64,000 bases of DNA from SAR116 cluster bacterium AG-426-I14 (GCA_003210055.1 QCNS01000008.1:26435-90434); one strand, 5' to 3'; counted from the stretch's first letter, positions 29,146 to 38,766 are shown. The notes: a model not told the origin generated them from the sequence alone. Numbers and translations: made by a program.

Positions 29146-29918
29146 ACCTTTTTCTTTATTGGAGCCCAAATTTGTTTCATTGAGAAATAAGCAAGAATAG
29201 AAAACACAATCAAAAAAGAAATTACTGTAACACCAAGTCTTTTCCTATTCTCCATTTCTGGCTCAGATGCCCATGCTAAAAAAGTTGTAACATCTTTAGA
29301 CATTTGCAATTCTGTTGCCTTTGTACCATCGGCGTACTCCACTCCATCTTCATATATAGGTTGTGGCATACCTATGAGTTTACCTGGATAATAAGTATTA
29401 TAATACATTCCCTCAGGCACATTGAAATCTTTTGGTGCATCTTTATAACCGCTTAAAAGAGCATGTAAATAGTTTGCTCCATCTGCTCTTGCTTTGACAA
29501 TAAGAGATAAATCTGGAGGATAAGCTCCTCCATTAGCAGCTCGTGCCGCTTGCTCGTTTGGATAAGGAGAGACAAAAGTATCACTTGGTCTGCCAGGTCT
29601 TACAAAAGGTTCGCCATTATCGTTTGGTCCATCTGTTATTTCGAATTGAGCAGAAAGTGCTTTTAATTCTTCATTATTGTAACCAAGCCCGCTTAAATGT
29701 CTGTATGATAACAACCTCATCCCATGACAGCCTGAACAAACTTCCCTGTAAACTTGAAAACCGCGTTGAGCCGATGCTTTATCAAAAGTTCCAAAAATTC
29801 CTGAAAATGACCAATCTTGGGATGGGTATTCAATGTTAGTCGAAGCCGCTAGAGAAGTTTTATAAAAACATAAAAATATTATAAAAAAATATATTTTAAA
29901 TGTTAAATTTTTATACAT
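29142..29918 (-). CDS. petC: Ubiquinol-cytochrome c reductase, cytochrome c1
   Basis: Haem c1 subunit of the bc1 complex; passes electrons from the Rieske protein to cytochrome c. The 258 aa comprise a signal peptide (about 1-25, FFIIFLCFYKTSLAAS), haem motif C61-x-x-C64-H65 (EVCSGCHGMRLLSY), the axial Met region (GKLIGMPQPIYEDGV), and a C-terminal transmembrane anchor (about 230-250) followed by KKKV. It is the last gene of petA-petB-petC; its ATG is immediately downstream of the petB stop. Confidence 0.97.
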   Translation of the reverse strand: MYKNLTFKIYFFIIFLCFYKTSLAASTNIEYPSQDWSFSGIFGTFDKASAQRGFQVYREVCSGCHGMRLLSYRHLSGLGYNNEELKALSAQFEITDGPNDNGEPFVRPGRPSDTFVSPYPNEQAARAANGGAYPPDLSLIVKARADGANYLHALLSGYKDAPKDFNVPEGMYYNTYYPGKLIGMPQPIYEDGVEYADGTKATELQMSKDVTTFLAWASEPEMENRKRLGVTVISFLIVFSILAYFSMKQIWAPIKKKV

Positions 29919-31169
29919 TTACTTCTTCTCTCTTACTGCTGCTGCTGTTGAAAAACTTGAGCTGGAGAGTATTGGCTTAGAAATAGATATCGGCAATGGT
30001 CTTGTTTTTTCAATATTTGGTAAAAGAGGTAATAAGATAATAAAATGAAAAAAGTAATAACCTGTAGCAACTCTAGACAATAGTACGTAAATTCCTTCAG
30101 CTGGCTTTGCCCCTAGATAGCCAAGGAGAATACAATCAAAAACTAAAATCCAAAAGAATAGTTTATAAATAGGTCTAAACTGAGAAGATCTTATTGGAGA
30201 TTTATCTAGCCACGGTAAAATAAATAGTACTGCAATTGCTCCAAACATGAACAACACGCCTCCGAGCTTATCTGGTATAGCTCTCAGGATAGCATAAAAT
30301 GGAAGAAAATACCATTCAGGAACTATATGAGCAGGTGTTTGCATTGCATTAGCAGGTATGTAATTGTCAGGATGACCCATAAAGTTAGGAAAAAAGAATA
30401 CAGCTGCAGCAAAAATAGTTGCAAAAACTGAAAGCCCGAACAAATCCTTAATTGTGTAATATGGATGAAATGGAATTGTATCTTGTTTGCCTTTGGCATC
30501 AATACCTATCGGGTTATTAGAACCAAACCTATGTAATGCAACAAGGTGAAGAATAACTAAACCTACAATTAAAAAAGGAAGTAAATAATGTAATGAGAAA
30601 AACCTATTTAAAGTAGGATTGTCTACTGAAAATCCTCCCCATAACCAAGTAACAATGCTCTCACCAACTAGAGGAACCGCAGAAAACAAATTTGTTATAA
30701 CTGTTGCACCCCAAAAACTCATCTGTCCCCATGGTAAAACGTAACCCATAAAAGCAGTAGCCATCATTAATAGTAAAATTAGTACACCTAATATCCATAG
30801 TATTTCCCTTGGAGCCTTATATGAACCATAATAAAGCCCACGGAAAATATGGATATAAACTACAATAAAGAAAAAACTAGCACCATTCATGTGAATATAT
30901 CTTAATAACCACCCATGGTTAACATCCCTCATAATTCTCTCAACTGAGTCAAAGGCATAATCTACATGAGCGGTATAATTCATCGAAAGAACTATTCCAG
31001 TAATTATCATTACGACAAGTGTTATACCAGCCAATGATCCAAAATTCCAAAAATAGTTTAAATTTTTTGGGGTTGGATATTCATTTAACTCATGATTAAG
31101 AAATGTAAATATTGGTAGTCTATAATCAATCCATTCAACAACAGAATTCTTACTTTTATTTTTACTCAT
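29919..31169 (-). CDS. petB: Cytochrome b of the bc1 complex
   Basis: Membrane core of ubiquinol-cytochrome c oxidoreductase, with two b haems and the Qo and Qi sites. At 416 aa it is the full-length alphaproteobacterial form with eight helices. Haem-ligand helices carry [17 protein letters not shown] and [20 protein letters not shown]. The Qo motif [16 protein letters not shown] is intact, and [18 protein letters not shown] is present. A Ser/Ala-rich C-terminal tail ends in REKK. It lies between petA (17-bp gap) and petC (no gap). Confidence 0.98.
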   Translation of the reverse strand: MSKNKSKNSVVEWIDYRLPIFTFLNHELNEYPTPKNLNYFWNFGSLAGITLVVMIITGIVLSMNYTAHVDYAFDSVERIMRDVNHGWLLRYIHMNGASFFFIVVYIHIFRGLYYGSYKAPREILWILGVLILLLMMATAFMGYVLPWGQMSFWGATVITNLFSAVPLVGESIVTWLWGGFSVDNPTLNRFFSLHYLLPFLIVGLVILHLVALHRFGSNNPIGIDAKGKQDTIPFHPYYTIKDLFGLSVFATIFAAAVFFFPNFMGHPDNYIPANAMQTPAHIVPEWYFLPFYAILRAIPDKLGGVLFMFGAIAVLFILPWLDKSPIRSSQFRPIYKLFFWILVFDCILLGYLGAKPAEGIYVLLSRVATGYYFFHFIILLPLLPNIEKTRPLPISISKPILSSSSFSTAAAVREKK

Positions 31170-31186
31170 TTTTATTTAAATCCTTA

Positions 31187-31714
31187 CTAACCTATTCTTA
31201 TTAACTTATCTGACAAAAATTTATAATTTGGAACTTCCAAGTTTACAGGTGCGGGACCTTTTCTTATCCTTCCAGAATGATCATAATGAGACCCATGACA
31301 AGGACAAAACCAACCTCCATACTCACCTTTTACATCGCCGGTTTTTTGTCCAAGAGGGACACAGCCCAAATGAGTACAAACACCAACTAACACTATATAT
31401 TTTTCATTTAAAACTCTATCTTCATCTTTTTGAGGATCTTTAAGATTATCTAAATTTTCTTTTTTAGCAGACATAATTTCTTCTTTTGTTCTATGCCTTA
31501 TAAAGACTGGTTTCCCTCTCCACTTAACTGTGATTGCTTGTCCTTCTTCTAACGGCTCAAGATCAACTTCTGTTGATGCTAATGCAAGAGTATCTGCAGC
31601 TGGATTCATTTGGTCAATTAATGGCCAAACAAATGAACCGGCTCCAACCGCTCCAAACGCATAAGTTGATATAACTAAAAAATCTCTTCTATTATTGTTT
31701 TCTTTTTTTGCCAT
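31187..31714 (-). CDS. petA: Rieske iron-sulfur subunit of the bc1 complex
   Basis: Carries the [2Fe-2S] cluster that takes the first electron from ubiquinol. The 175 aa have a Tat-type N-terminus (NNRRDFLVISTYAFGAVGAG) forming the membrane anchor, and cluster-binding boxes CTHLGCVPLG and FCPCHGSHYDHSGR with both Cys-His pairs and the disulfide cysteines, followed by KGPAPVNLEVP. It is first in the petABC operon; about 90 bp of AT-rich DNA separates it from hemF. Confidence 0.98.
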   Translation of the reverse strand: MAKKENNNRRDFLVISTYAFGAVGAGSFVWPLIDQMNPAADTLALASTEVDLEPLEEGQAITVKWRGKPVFIRHRTKEEIMSAKKENLDNLKDPQKDEDRVLNEKYIVLVGVCTHLGCVPLGQKTGDVKGEYGGWFCPCHGSHYDHSGRIRKGPAPVNLEVPNYKFLSDKLIRIG

Positions 31715-31806
31715 AAAATTCTTAGATGTAACCTAATATTTATATAGACCCGAATAAGAATAATTTCTAGTAATTTTTTAATTAATTTTCATTTTAATTA
31801 CTTTTT

Positions 31807-32730
31807 TTACTTCCATGAAACTTGAGGCGGTAAACTCATCAATATTGCTTCAGGATTACCCCCTGTTTTTAAGCCAAAAACTGTTCCTCTATCATATAAC
31901 AAATTAAATTCTACGTATCTGCCTCTTTTTTCTAATTGTTCTAATTTATCTTTTTTTGAATAATCTTGGAACATTCTTTCTTTAATTATATTTGAATATA
32001 CTTCGCTAAATGTTAATCCAACATCTCTAACAAACTCCAGGTCTTTATCCCAATCAAGAGAATTAAAGTAATCAAAAAAAATACCTCCTATACCTCTTGG
32101 TTCATTTCTATGAGGTAAAAAAAAATATTCATCACACCATAATTTATAGTCTTCATAATAATTTTTGTTGTATTTATCACACATTTTTTTAATATGGCTG
32201 TGAAATAATTTTTCTACTTTTTTATCATTTGTCATTGGAGTAAGATCACATCCACCACCAAACCAAGTTTTCTTACTTGAACCTTCTCCAGTTACAAGGA
32301 ATCTAGTATTCATATGTGCTGCAGGGATCTTTGGATTAGACATGTGAGAAACTACAGAAATACCAGATGCCCAAAAACGACCAGTTTCTTCTGCACCAGG
32401 AATTTGAGATTTAAATTCTTCAGAAAATTGGCCATGTACAGTTGAAATATTAACTCCTACTTTTTCAAACAAATCCCCTCTCATCGTCGACATTACTCCT
32501 CCTCCTCCTCCATCACGTAACCATTTTTTTTTCTCAAAATCATAGGTTTTATTATTAATTTTGGTTTTATTTTCACTATATTTTTTTTCCAATTTTAAAA
32601 AAGAATCACAAATCATATCTCTTAAATCTAAAAACCATTTTTCAGCAGTTTTCTTTTTAAAGTTTATTAGTTTTTCATTAACAACTTTTGGTTGATTATG
32701 AATATCATTTATAAGTTTCTTTTTATTCAT
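31807..32730 (-). CDS. hemF: Oxygen-dependent coproporphyrinogen-III oxidase
   Basis: Aerobic haem pathway enzyme that decarboxylates two propionates of coproporphyrinogen III. At 307 aa it is typical. Motifs: WLRDGGGGGVMSTMRGD, GISVVSHMSNPKIPAAHMNTRF, WFGGGCDLTPM, HRNEPRGIGGIFFDYF, and the C-terminal RGRYVEFNLLYDRGTVFGLKTGG. It supports the haem demand of the neighbouring bc1 genes. The ATG abuts the stop of the upstream nucleotidyltransferase. Confidence 0.97.
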   Translation of the reverse strand: MNKKKLINDIHNQPKVVNEKLINFKKKTAEKWFLDLRDMICDSFLKLEKKYSENKTKINNKTYDFEKKKWLRDGGGGGVMSTMRGDLFEKVGVNISTVHGQFSEEFKSQIPGAEETGRFWASGISVVSHMSNPKIPAAHMNTRFLVTGEGSSKKTWFGGGCDLTPMTNDKKVEKLFHSHIKKMCDKYNKNYYEDYKLWCDEYFFLPHRNEPRGIGGIFFDYFNSLDWDKDLEFVRDVGLTFSEVYSNIIKERMFQDYSKKDKLEQLEKRGRYVEFNLLYDRGTVFGLKTGGNPEAILMSLPPQVSWK

Positions 32731-33558
32731 TTAAATACTTGTCTGATTTTGTAGATAATATTTTAATTTATTTTTCAAAGTTTCATCTTCTTTTAATATT
32801 TCATCTAAAAAATAATAGTCTAAATCCAAAGATTTAATAATTTTAATGCTATTACAAAAGAATTTATTTTCAAAAATTTTTTTAAATTCATAAAATAATT
32901 TTTTTTTTGGAATTTTTTTTAATAAGCACGAATTATCTTTAAAAAAATCTATGTATTCTGGAGGTATAATTGGATTTTTAAAAATTGAACAAAATCTAAT
33001 GTATCGCATTATTCTCAAATAATCTTCTAAACACTTTTTTTTATAATCACCTATAAAATTTAATTTGGAATTTTTTATATCTTGATAACCATTATAAAAA
33101 TCTATTATTTCACCTTCGATATTTAAGTAAAGAGAGTTAATTGTAAGGTCTCTTCTTTTTGAGTCAGCTGATAAATTTTTAGAAAATAAAACTTTTGAAT
33201 GGCGACCATCATGATTGAAATCTTCTCTTAAACAAGTTAAATTACAATCAATTTTACCAAACTTTAAAAAGAAGACACCGTAATTTAAAAATTTATTTTC
33301 TATATGTATTTTATTTTCTTTTAATAATTTTAATATCTCTTCTGGATTCCCATCAATTGCTATATCTATGTCCTTGACTGACTGCCCAATAATAAAATCT
33401 CTTAAAGCTCCACCAACTATCCAACTTTTAAAATTATAATAAGCTACAGTTTTTAAAAATAAATAAATTTTATCGTTTATTAAAAAATTATTTTTTGATT
33501 TTAAAATTATTTTGTTATTATTTGAAAGTTTTAAAAAATTAATTTTTATTAAACTCAC
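32731..33558 (-). CDS. CCA-adding/poly(A) polymerase-type nucleotidyltransferase, short form
   Basis: Class II tRNA nucleotidyltransferase/poly(A) polymerase family. The head domain is complete: WIVGGALRDFIIGQ, the catalytic DIDIAIDG, RHSKVLFSKNLSADSKRRDLTINSLYLN, EIIDFYNGYQDI, and DYLRIMRYIRFCSIF. The protein ends at residue 275, whereas relatives run to about 380-420, so most of the C-terminal body/tail that positions tRNA is missing. The stop directly abuts hemF, leaving no room for a frameshifted remainder. The start is GTG with GGCGG upstream, inside the end of the preceding gene (20-bp overlap). Whether it adds CCA, A only, or needs a partner cannot be told. Confidence 0.82.
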   Translation of the reverse strand: MSLIKINFLKLSNNNKIILKSKNNFLINDKIYLFLKTVAYYNFKSWIVGGALRDFIIGQSVKDIDIAIDGNPEEILKLLKENKIHIENKFLNYGVFFLKFGKIDCNLTCLREDFNHDGRHSKVLFSKNLSADSKRRDLTINSLYLNIEGEIIDFYNGYQDIKNSKLNFIGDYKKKCLEDYLRIMRYIRFCSIFKNPIIPPEYIDFFKDNSCLLKKIPKKKLFYEFKKIFENKFFCNSIKIIKSLDLDYYFLDEILKEDETLKNKLKYYLQNQTSI

Positions 33559-33796
33559 CGCCTAACACCTTTCCATTTATAACCTGAGGTGGAGTATATT
33601 TTGTGTCAATACTTCCTGAAAATTGCTCTAGATAGAAGAATCCATACAACAAAATTATTATAAATGTCATAAGTCCGCTAATAGTAGCTAGAAACAAAGA
33701 GTTACTTCGATTAATTTTTTTTGAAATGTAATAAACTATAAAAGAAATTAACAAGGCTCCTAGTAAAGCCAAACCTATAATCAAATATCGTCGCAT
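33539..33796 (-). CDS. Small membrane protein, DUF6111-like
   Basis: An 85-aa protein with two clear hydrophobic segments (about residues 4-23 and 37-56), a short basic loop between them, and a hydrophilic C-terminus (PPQVINGKVLGGEFNKN). Small two-helix proteins occur at this spot between a Nudix hydrolase and a CCA-type enzyme in many Alphaproteobacteria; I liken it to DUF6111 on size, topology and context only. GGGAG precedes the ATG. It overlaps the Nudix gene by 16 bp and the nucleotidyltransferase by 20 bp, so the three are coupled. Function unknown. Confidence 0.65.
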   Translation of the reverse strand: MRRYLIIGLALLGALLISFIVYYISKKINRSNSLFLATISGLMTFIIILLYGFFYLEQFSGSIDTKYTPPQVINGKVLGGEFNKN

Positions 33797-34395
33797 GGTG
33801 GAAACTCCCTTAAATTTAAACCAGCTGAAATTGTTACTAAAATCCGTGCTGTAAGACCCCAGATATTTTCATTTTCATATTCTACTTTCCATGTCATTTC
33901 CATTTTTGAATTTTTTGGAGCCTTAATTCTTTTATGATTTGATGGTGATAAAAGTTTTTTTGCTTCAACAATAAATATTTTTTCAACTTCAGTAAAACAT
34001 GGAGTAATTTTATTTTCTAAATCAATACTATTTTTCAGAAAAGCAATATAAGGCCTAACTGCATAACCGGTTCCAGTATAAAAAAAAGGTAAGTAACCCA
34101 GGACTTTTAAATCTTTTTTGAAAATATTAATTTCTTCTTGTGTTTCACGAAAAGCTGTTTCCAAAAGACTTTTATCTTTTTTCTCAATCTTTCCTCCTGG
34201 AAATGCTATTTGACCTGCATGTTGCCTTAAATTATTTTTTCTTTTAATAACTATAATTTTTTCTTCAGAGTCATTTTCACTTAACAAAAAAATAACCATA
34301 ATAGCAGCTTGATTATATTCTTTTAAATCTCTTTCAATATCACCTGCAAAGTTACAATTATCTATACATTGTTTTAATTTTATCTCTGAAATCAT
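33781..34395 (-). CDS. Nudix hydrolase, NudL/CoA-pyrophosphatase type
   Basis: A 204-aa hydrolase with the complete Nudix box (GGKIEKKDKSLLETAFRETQEEI, given in two parts: G-x5-E then REtqEEi) and the preceding QHAGQIAFPGG typical of the NUDT7/8-NudL group that cleaves CoA and its thioesters. The N-terminal QAAIMVIFLLSENDSEEKIIVI-type beta strands fit the family. It is first of a coupled run Nudix-small membrane protein-nucleotidyltransferase-hemF. Substrate is inferred from the family only. Confidence 0.88.
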   Translation of the reverse strand: MISEIKLKQCIDNCNFAGDIERDLKEYNQAAIMVIFLLSENDSEEKIIVIKRKNNLRQHAGQIAFPGGKIEKKDKSLLETAFRETQEEINIFKKDLKVLGYLPFFYTGTGYAVRPYIAFLKNSIDLENKITPCFTEVEKIFIVEAKKLLSPSNHKRIKAPKNSKMEMTWKVEYENENIWGLTARILVTISAGLNLREFPPCDDI

Positions 34396-34479
34396 TGAAT
34401 TAATTTAACAGCCTTTTCTAAATTGTATGATTAATTGAATTTTTAATATATAATATATTAAAAAAAAATAAGAGTTGTA

Positions 34480-35394
34480 ATGTATATTTATTTACCGATA
34501 GCCGAACAACCTATTCATGCTTTAGTTGTTTTGGGGATAGGGTGGCTTATAGGTGTCATAATGGGAATGGTAGGAATTGGTGGTGGTTTCTTACTTACAC
34601 CATTAATGATATTTTTTGGGATACCCTCTCCTGTTGCAGTTGCCTCAGTAGCAAACCAAATTGTAGCACCATCAGTATCTGGTGTTCTTTCACACTGGAA
34701 AAGTGGAAACGTAGATATTAAAATGGGAATCATTTTATTATTAGGAGGTGTTCTTGGTTCTTCGATTGGAGTTTTGATATTTAATGTTTTAAATAACATT
34801 GGCCAGCTAGACCTAGTTATAAAATTTTCATATTTTCTTTTTTTATCTGCAATTGGTACTCTAATGTTCATTGAGTCTTTAAGATTAATAATAAGAGTAA
34901 GAAAAGGAAAAGTTACAAGAGGGAAACTTCACCAACATAATTGGTTACATGGTTTACCATTTAAAACTAGGTTTAGAAAATCAAAACTTTACATTTCTGT
35001 GTTATTACCATTATTAATTGGCGTTATAGTTGGTATTCTTGCAGCCTTGATGGGTATAGGTGGTGGTTTTATAATTGTCCCGGCTATGATTTATTTACTT
35101 GGAATGCCTACTTCACTTGTTGTTGGAACATCTCTATTTCAGATAATTTTTGTAGCATCTAATACTACAATTTTACAAGCTTCTCAGAACCAAACTGTTG
35201 ATATTGTATTGGCTTTCTTACTTTTACTGGGCTCTGTAATTGGAGTTCAATTTGGTTCTAGGTTCTCTAATTTAATGAAAGGAGAACATTTGAGATTTTT
35301 TCTTTCTATTATTATTCTACTAGTTGGTTTTAAGTTATTTTCTGATCTTATAACAATTCCAAAAGATATATTCTCGATCATAGTTTTAAAATGA
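34480..35394 (+). CDS. TauE/SafE family anion permease
   Basis: A 304-aa inner-membrane protein of the TauE/SafE/TSUP family, usually linked to export of sulfite or sulfonate-derived anions. Two inverted-repeat halves each carry the glycine-rich signature: MGMVGIGGGFLLTPLMIFFG (about residue 30) and ALMGIGGGFIIVPAMIYLLG (about residue 195). About eight helices are visible. It is followed by a TIGR02186 protein (4-bp overlap) and a universal-stress protein, a trio repeatedly seen in Alphaproteobacteria. The ion carried is not determinable here. Confidence 0.9.
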   Translation: MYIYLPIAEQPIHALVVLGIGWLIGVIMGMVGIGGGFLLTPLMIFFGIPSPVAVASVANQIVAPSVSGVLSHWKSGNVDIKMGIILLLGGVLGSSIGVLIFNVLNNIGQLDLVIKFSYFLFLSAIGTLMFIESLRLIIRVRKGKVTRGKLHQHNWLHGLPFKTRFRKSKLYISVLLPLLIGVIVGILAALMGIGGGFIIVPAMIYLLGMPTSLVVGTSLFQIIFVASNTTILQASQNQTVDIVLAFLLLLGSVIGVQFGSRFSNLMKGEHLRFFLSIIILLVGFKLFSDLITIPKDIFSIIVLK

Positions 35395-36152
35395 AAAATT
35401 TTTTCAAAATATTGACATGTTTCTTGATATATTTTTTATGTTTAAAAAACCTGATGGTAATTGCAAATGAAAATATTGTAGCTGATTTATCCGAAAATAA
35501 TGTAGAAATTTCAACAACATTCTCTGGAGCAAAAATTTTATTATTTGGAGCTTATGATGGTAAAAAAGATGATGATATTATTGTGATTGTATCAGGACCT
35601 AAAGGTCAAGTAAAAGTTGAAAAGAAGTCAAAAAAATATGGCATTTGGATGATTTCAGATTCTATTATTTTTAACAATGTACCAAAATATTATTATATTG
35701 CATCTAATAGAAAAATTATAAATATCACAAACAAAAAGGAAATTATTAAAAAAGGATTTGATTTAAATACTCTAAAATTAGGTAATACAGAAAAAAAAAT
35801 AAGTTTGCCAGAAAGAGAAATTTGGCGAAAAGCTCTCACAAGAAATATGATAAGTCAGAAATTTTGGAAACTAGATGAGAGTTCAATTTTGCTCAATAAA
35901 AATACCTTATTTAGAAAAACTTTATCACTACCGTCTAATGTCTCAACAGGTTTGTTTAATGTAATAATAATGCATTATCGTAAAGGATTGTTAATTTCTA
36001 GGGAAGAAAGTTCAATTAAAATAAGCAAAAGTGGAATTAGCGCTAGTATTTATAATATTGCACAAGAATATTCGGCATTATATGGTATTATTGCCGTTGT
36101 ACTTGCAGTGTTTATAGGTTGGTTTGCAAACATGATATTTAGAAGGATTTGA
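35391..36152 (+). CDS. TIGR02186 family periplasmic/membrane protein
   Basis: A 253-aa protein with an N-terminal signal (residues 1-25, FKILTCFLIYFLCLKNLMVIA), a beta-rich extracytoplasmic part with the family motif IVADLSENNVEISTTFSGAKILLFGA, and one C-terminal transmembrane helix (about 228-248) ending FRRI. TIGR02186 proteins are almost always encoded next to a TauE/SafE permease and probably assist it. Overlap with that gene here is ATGA. Biochemical role unknown. Confidence 0.85.
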   Translation: MKNFFKILTCFLIYFLCLKNLMVIANENIVADLSENNVEISTTFSGAKILLFGAYDGKKDDDIIVIVSGPKGQVKVEKKSKKYGIWMISDSIIFNNVPKYYYIASNRKIINITNKKEIIKKGFDLNTLKLGNTEKKISLPEREIWRKALTRNMISQKFWKLDESSILLNKNTLFRKTLSLPSNVSTGLFNVIIMHYRKGLLISREESSIKISKSGISASIYNIAQEYSALYGIIAVVLAVFIGWFANMIFRRI

Positions 36153-36159
36153 TTACAAA

Positions 36160-36660
36160 ATGGCAAAAAATATCAAATTAAATAAAATCAATAAGTCAAA
36201 AATTAAAAGGATTTTTCTAGTTGTTGTAGACGAAACTGCTGAGATGCATCAAGCTCTTTACTATGCTGCAAGAAGAGCTGCAACTGGTAATGGTGAAGTT
36301 GCTTTATTCAGATGTATTGAACCACCTGAAGGGCAACTTTGGGGAGGAGTAACAAACATTATGGAAGCTGAAGCTGAAGCATCAAGTAAAACTTTATTAG
36401 TTGAATTGAGCCAATATTGTGAAGATTTAGGTACTAAAAAACCAAAAACTTATCTAAAAAAAGGTAATACATCTGATGAATTAATAAAATTAATTAATAA
36501 TGAGTCACGTATAACAGTTTTAGTTCTGGGAGCATCCACTGAAACTGGTAATCCCGGACCTTTAATTAACTTTATAATGAATGGAAGTAATGAGTGTAGG
36601 ATTCCTATTACAATCGTTCCTGGAAATTTAACAGACGAACAAATTGATAACTTAATATAA
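36160..36660 (+). CDS. Universal stress protein (UspA family)
   Basis: A 166-aa single-domain Usp. Strand beta-1 is RIFLVVVDETAEMHQAL, with EVALFRCIEPPEGQLWGG following. The ATP-loop-like VLVLGASTETGNPGPLINFIM resembles the G-x2-G-x9-G pattern only loosely, so nucleotide binding is uncertain. It lies 7 bp after the TIGR02186 gene and completes the TauE-TIGR02186-Usp set. AAGGA upstream supports the ATG. Confidence 0.85.
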   Translation: MAKNIKLNKINKSKIKRIFLVVVDETAEMHQALYYAARRAATGNGEVALFRCIEPPEGQLWGGVTNIMEAEAEASSKTLLVELSQYCEDLGTKKPKTYLKKGNTSDELIKLINNESRITVLVLGASTETGNPGPLINFIMNGSNECRIPITIVPGNLTDEQIDNLI

Positions 36661-36717
36661 ACTTTGAATTTTTAATAATTTGATATAAACATAAAAGAAC
36701 ACTAGTAAGGAAAAAAA

Positions 36718-37248
36718 TTGTTTAAAAAAATTTTATTTATAATTGGTATATTAATCATGGCAACAAATACAAAAAACTTAAAAGCAAGTAATAGTATGTT
36801 TATTACTCTTGAAACAACCAAAGGGAGTATAATAATCAAAACTCTTCCTAAAATTGCACCTAATCATGTTAAACGTATTAAAGAACTCGTAAAAAATGGT
36901 TTTTATGATGGAATTATTTTTCATAGAGTGATTCCAGGTTTTATGGCACAAACTGGAGATCCTTTGGGAAATGGTACTGGCGGTTCAGGTAAAAATTTAA
37001 AAGCTGAATTCTCAGATTATGAATACAAATATGGAACAGTCGGTATGGCTAGATCTATGAATCCCGATAGTGGTGACAGCCAGTTTTTTATATGCTTTGA
37101 TGGATGTACACATTTGACTGGTCAGTATACCGTGTGGGGTCAAGTTGAAAGTGGTATGAAAAATGTTGAAAAAATTGAAGTAGGTGAACCCCCTTCTTCT
37201 CCTGACAAAATAAAAAAAGCTTATTTAGGTAAAAAAAAGCCTAAATAG
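36718..37248 (+). CDS. Cyclophilin-type peptidyl-prolyl isomerase, probably exported
   Basis: Catalyses cis/trans isomerisation of proline peptide bonds. The 176 aa comprise a likely signal peptide (residues 1-23, FKKILFIIGILIMATN) and a cyclophilin domain with FYDGIIFHRVIPGFMAQTGDP (catalytic Arg, Phe, Gln), GSGKNLKAEFSD, GTVGMARSMNPDSGDSQFFI and QYTVWGQVESG. Start is TTG with AAGGA 7 nt upstream. An ATG at codon 13 would cut into the signal, and codon 27 would give a cytoplasmic form. The 3' end overlaps convergent pyk by 8 bp. Confidence 0.9.
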   Translation: MFKKILFIIGILIMATNTKNLKASNSMFITLETTKGSIIIKTLPKIAPNHVKRIKELVKNGFYDGIIFHRVIPGFMAQTGDPLGNGTGGSGKNLKAEFSDYEYKYGTVGMARSMNPDSGDSQFFICFDGCTHLTGQYTVWGQVESGMKNVEKIEVGEPPSSPDKIKKAYLGKKKPK

Positions 37249-38656
37249 TTACTACTCTTATTGAATTAGTAGATCCTGATATACCAAAAGGCATTCCTGC
37301 GACAACTACTATATTTTGTCCATTATTAGCAATTCTATTTTTTTTTATAATCGTTCTAGCTTCCTGTATTGCCGCTTCATATCCTTGAACTTTACTTAAG
37401 TACGTTCTTGAACCCCAAATTAAAGACATTCTTCTTCTAACTTGGTTTTCAGGTGTCATAACAATTAGCATTAAATCTGGTCTTTCTCTACTAATTCTTA
37501 AAGCAGTTTTTCCAGATGCTGTAAATGCAACTATTGCTCTTGCATTGACAGTTTCAGCTAAATCAACTGCTGATCTAGATACGGCATAGTAAATTGAATT
37601 ATCAACCATTAATTTTTTATTGGTTTCTTTTCGGTGAGTTTTAATATGATGTTCAGATGCTTTAATAATTCTATCCATAATTTTTACAGTTTCTATTGGA
37701 TATCTTCCGACAGCTGTTTCAGCAGATAACATTACTGCATCAGCACCATCGAAAACAGCTGTTGCAACATCTGAAGCTTCTGCCCGTGTTGGGGCAGGAG
37801 ATAAAATCATAGATTCTAGCATTTGTGTGGCAACAATGACAGGTTTTCCATTCGTCCTACATGCTAGAATAATATCTTTTTGTATTCCTGGTACTCTTTC
37901 AGGGGGTAGTTCGACACCTAAATCACCTCTTGCAACCATTATAGCATCTGAAGCTAGAATTATTTCATTTAACTCATTCAAAGCTGAGGGTTTTTCAATT
38001 TTAGAAATTATTGCTGCTTTACTATTAACAATTTTTTTTACTTTTAAAACATCAGATAATTTTTGAACAAAAGATATAGCTATCCATTCTATATTATTTT
38101 TCAAAATAAATTTTAAATCTTTTTTATCCTTAAGGGTTAATGAGTCAGTTTCTAAGATTGCATTAGGTAGGTTAAGACCTTTGTTACTTGTAAGAGTTCC
38201 ACCATCTATAATTTGAGTGACTATCTGGGTACCAGTTTTTTTTATAACTTCAAGTTTGATTTTTCCATCATCAATTAAAATCAAAGTATCTTTTTTAACA
38301 CAATTATAAATCTCTTTATGAGATAAATAAACTCTATTTTCATCACCAATATCTTTTTTTTGATCGAAGACAAATTTATTCCCTTTTTTTAATATTATTT
38401 TGTCTTGAACATAACCTATTCTGAATTTTGGACCTTGTAAATCTGCTAGAATTGCTATCTGAAAGTCTAACTCCATTTCTAATCGCCTAATAATTTCTAC
38501 TGATTTTTTATGATCTTCATGACTACCATGACTAAAATTTAATCTAAACACATTAACACCGGCAATCATTAAAGACTTAATAGTTTTGTAATCTGATGTC
38601 GAGGGTCCTAAGGTTGAGACTATTTTGGTTGCTCTTAAAATTTTTAGTGATTTCAT
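37241..38656 (-). CDS. pyk: Pyruvate kinase
   Basis: Last step of glycolysis: PEP plus ADP to pyruvate plus ATP. I start at the ATG at 38654-38656 because GGAG lies 5 nt before it; an in-frame ATG at 38674 has no such site. That gives 471 aa. Motifs: RATKIVSTLGPSTSDY, VFRLNFSHGSHEDHKK, ILADLQGPKFRIG, AAIISKIEKPSALNEL (catalytic Lys), VARGDLGVELPPERVPGIQK, and ADAVMLSAETAVGRYP; the C-terminal allosteric domain is present to GISGSTNSIRVV. Monocistronic. Confidence 0.97.
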   Translation of the reverse strand: MKSLKILRATKIVSTLGPSTSDYKTIKSLMIAGVNVFRLNFSHGSHEDHKKSVEIIRRLEMELDFQIAILADLQGPKFRIGYVQDKIILKKGNKFVFDQKKDIGDENRVYLSHKEIYNCVKKDTLILIDDGKIKLEVIKKTGTQIVTQIIDGGTLTSNKGLNLPNAILETDSLTLKDKKDLKFILKNNIEWIAISFVQKLSDVLKVKKIVNSKAAIISKIEKPSALNELNEIILASDAIMVARGDLGVELPPERVPGIQKDIILACRTNGKPVIVATQMLESMILSPAPTRAEASDVATAVFDGADAVMLSAETAVGRYPIETVKIMDRIIKASEHHIKTHRKETNKKLMVDNSIYYAVSRSAVDLAETVNARAIVAFTASGKTALRISRERPDLMLIVMTPENQVRRRMSLIWGSRTYLSKVQGYEAAIQEARTIIKKNRIANNGQNIVVVAGMPFGISGSTNSIRVVTI

Positions 38657-38766
38657 ATTTACTCCATCTTTCATAATACAAGAAATAGATAAAAATAAAT
38701 TAAAAAAAAAAATTTTTTAATTTTCGGCAAGTTATTTGCAGAACAATTAACTTAACGGAGAATAGT

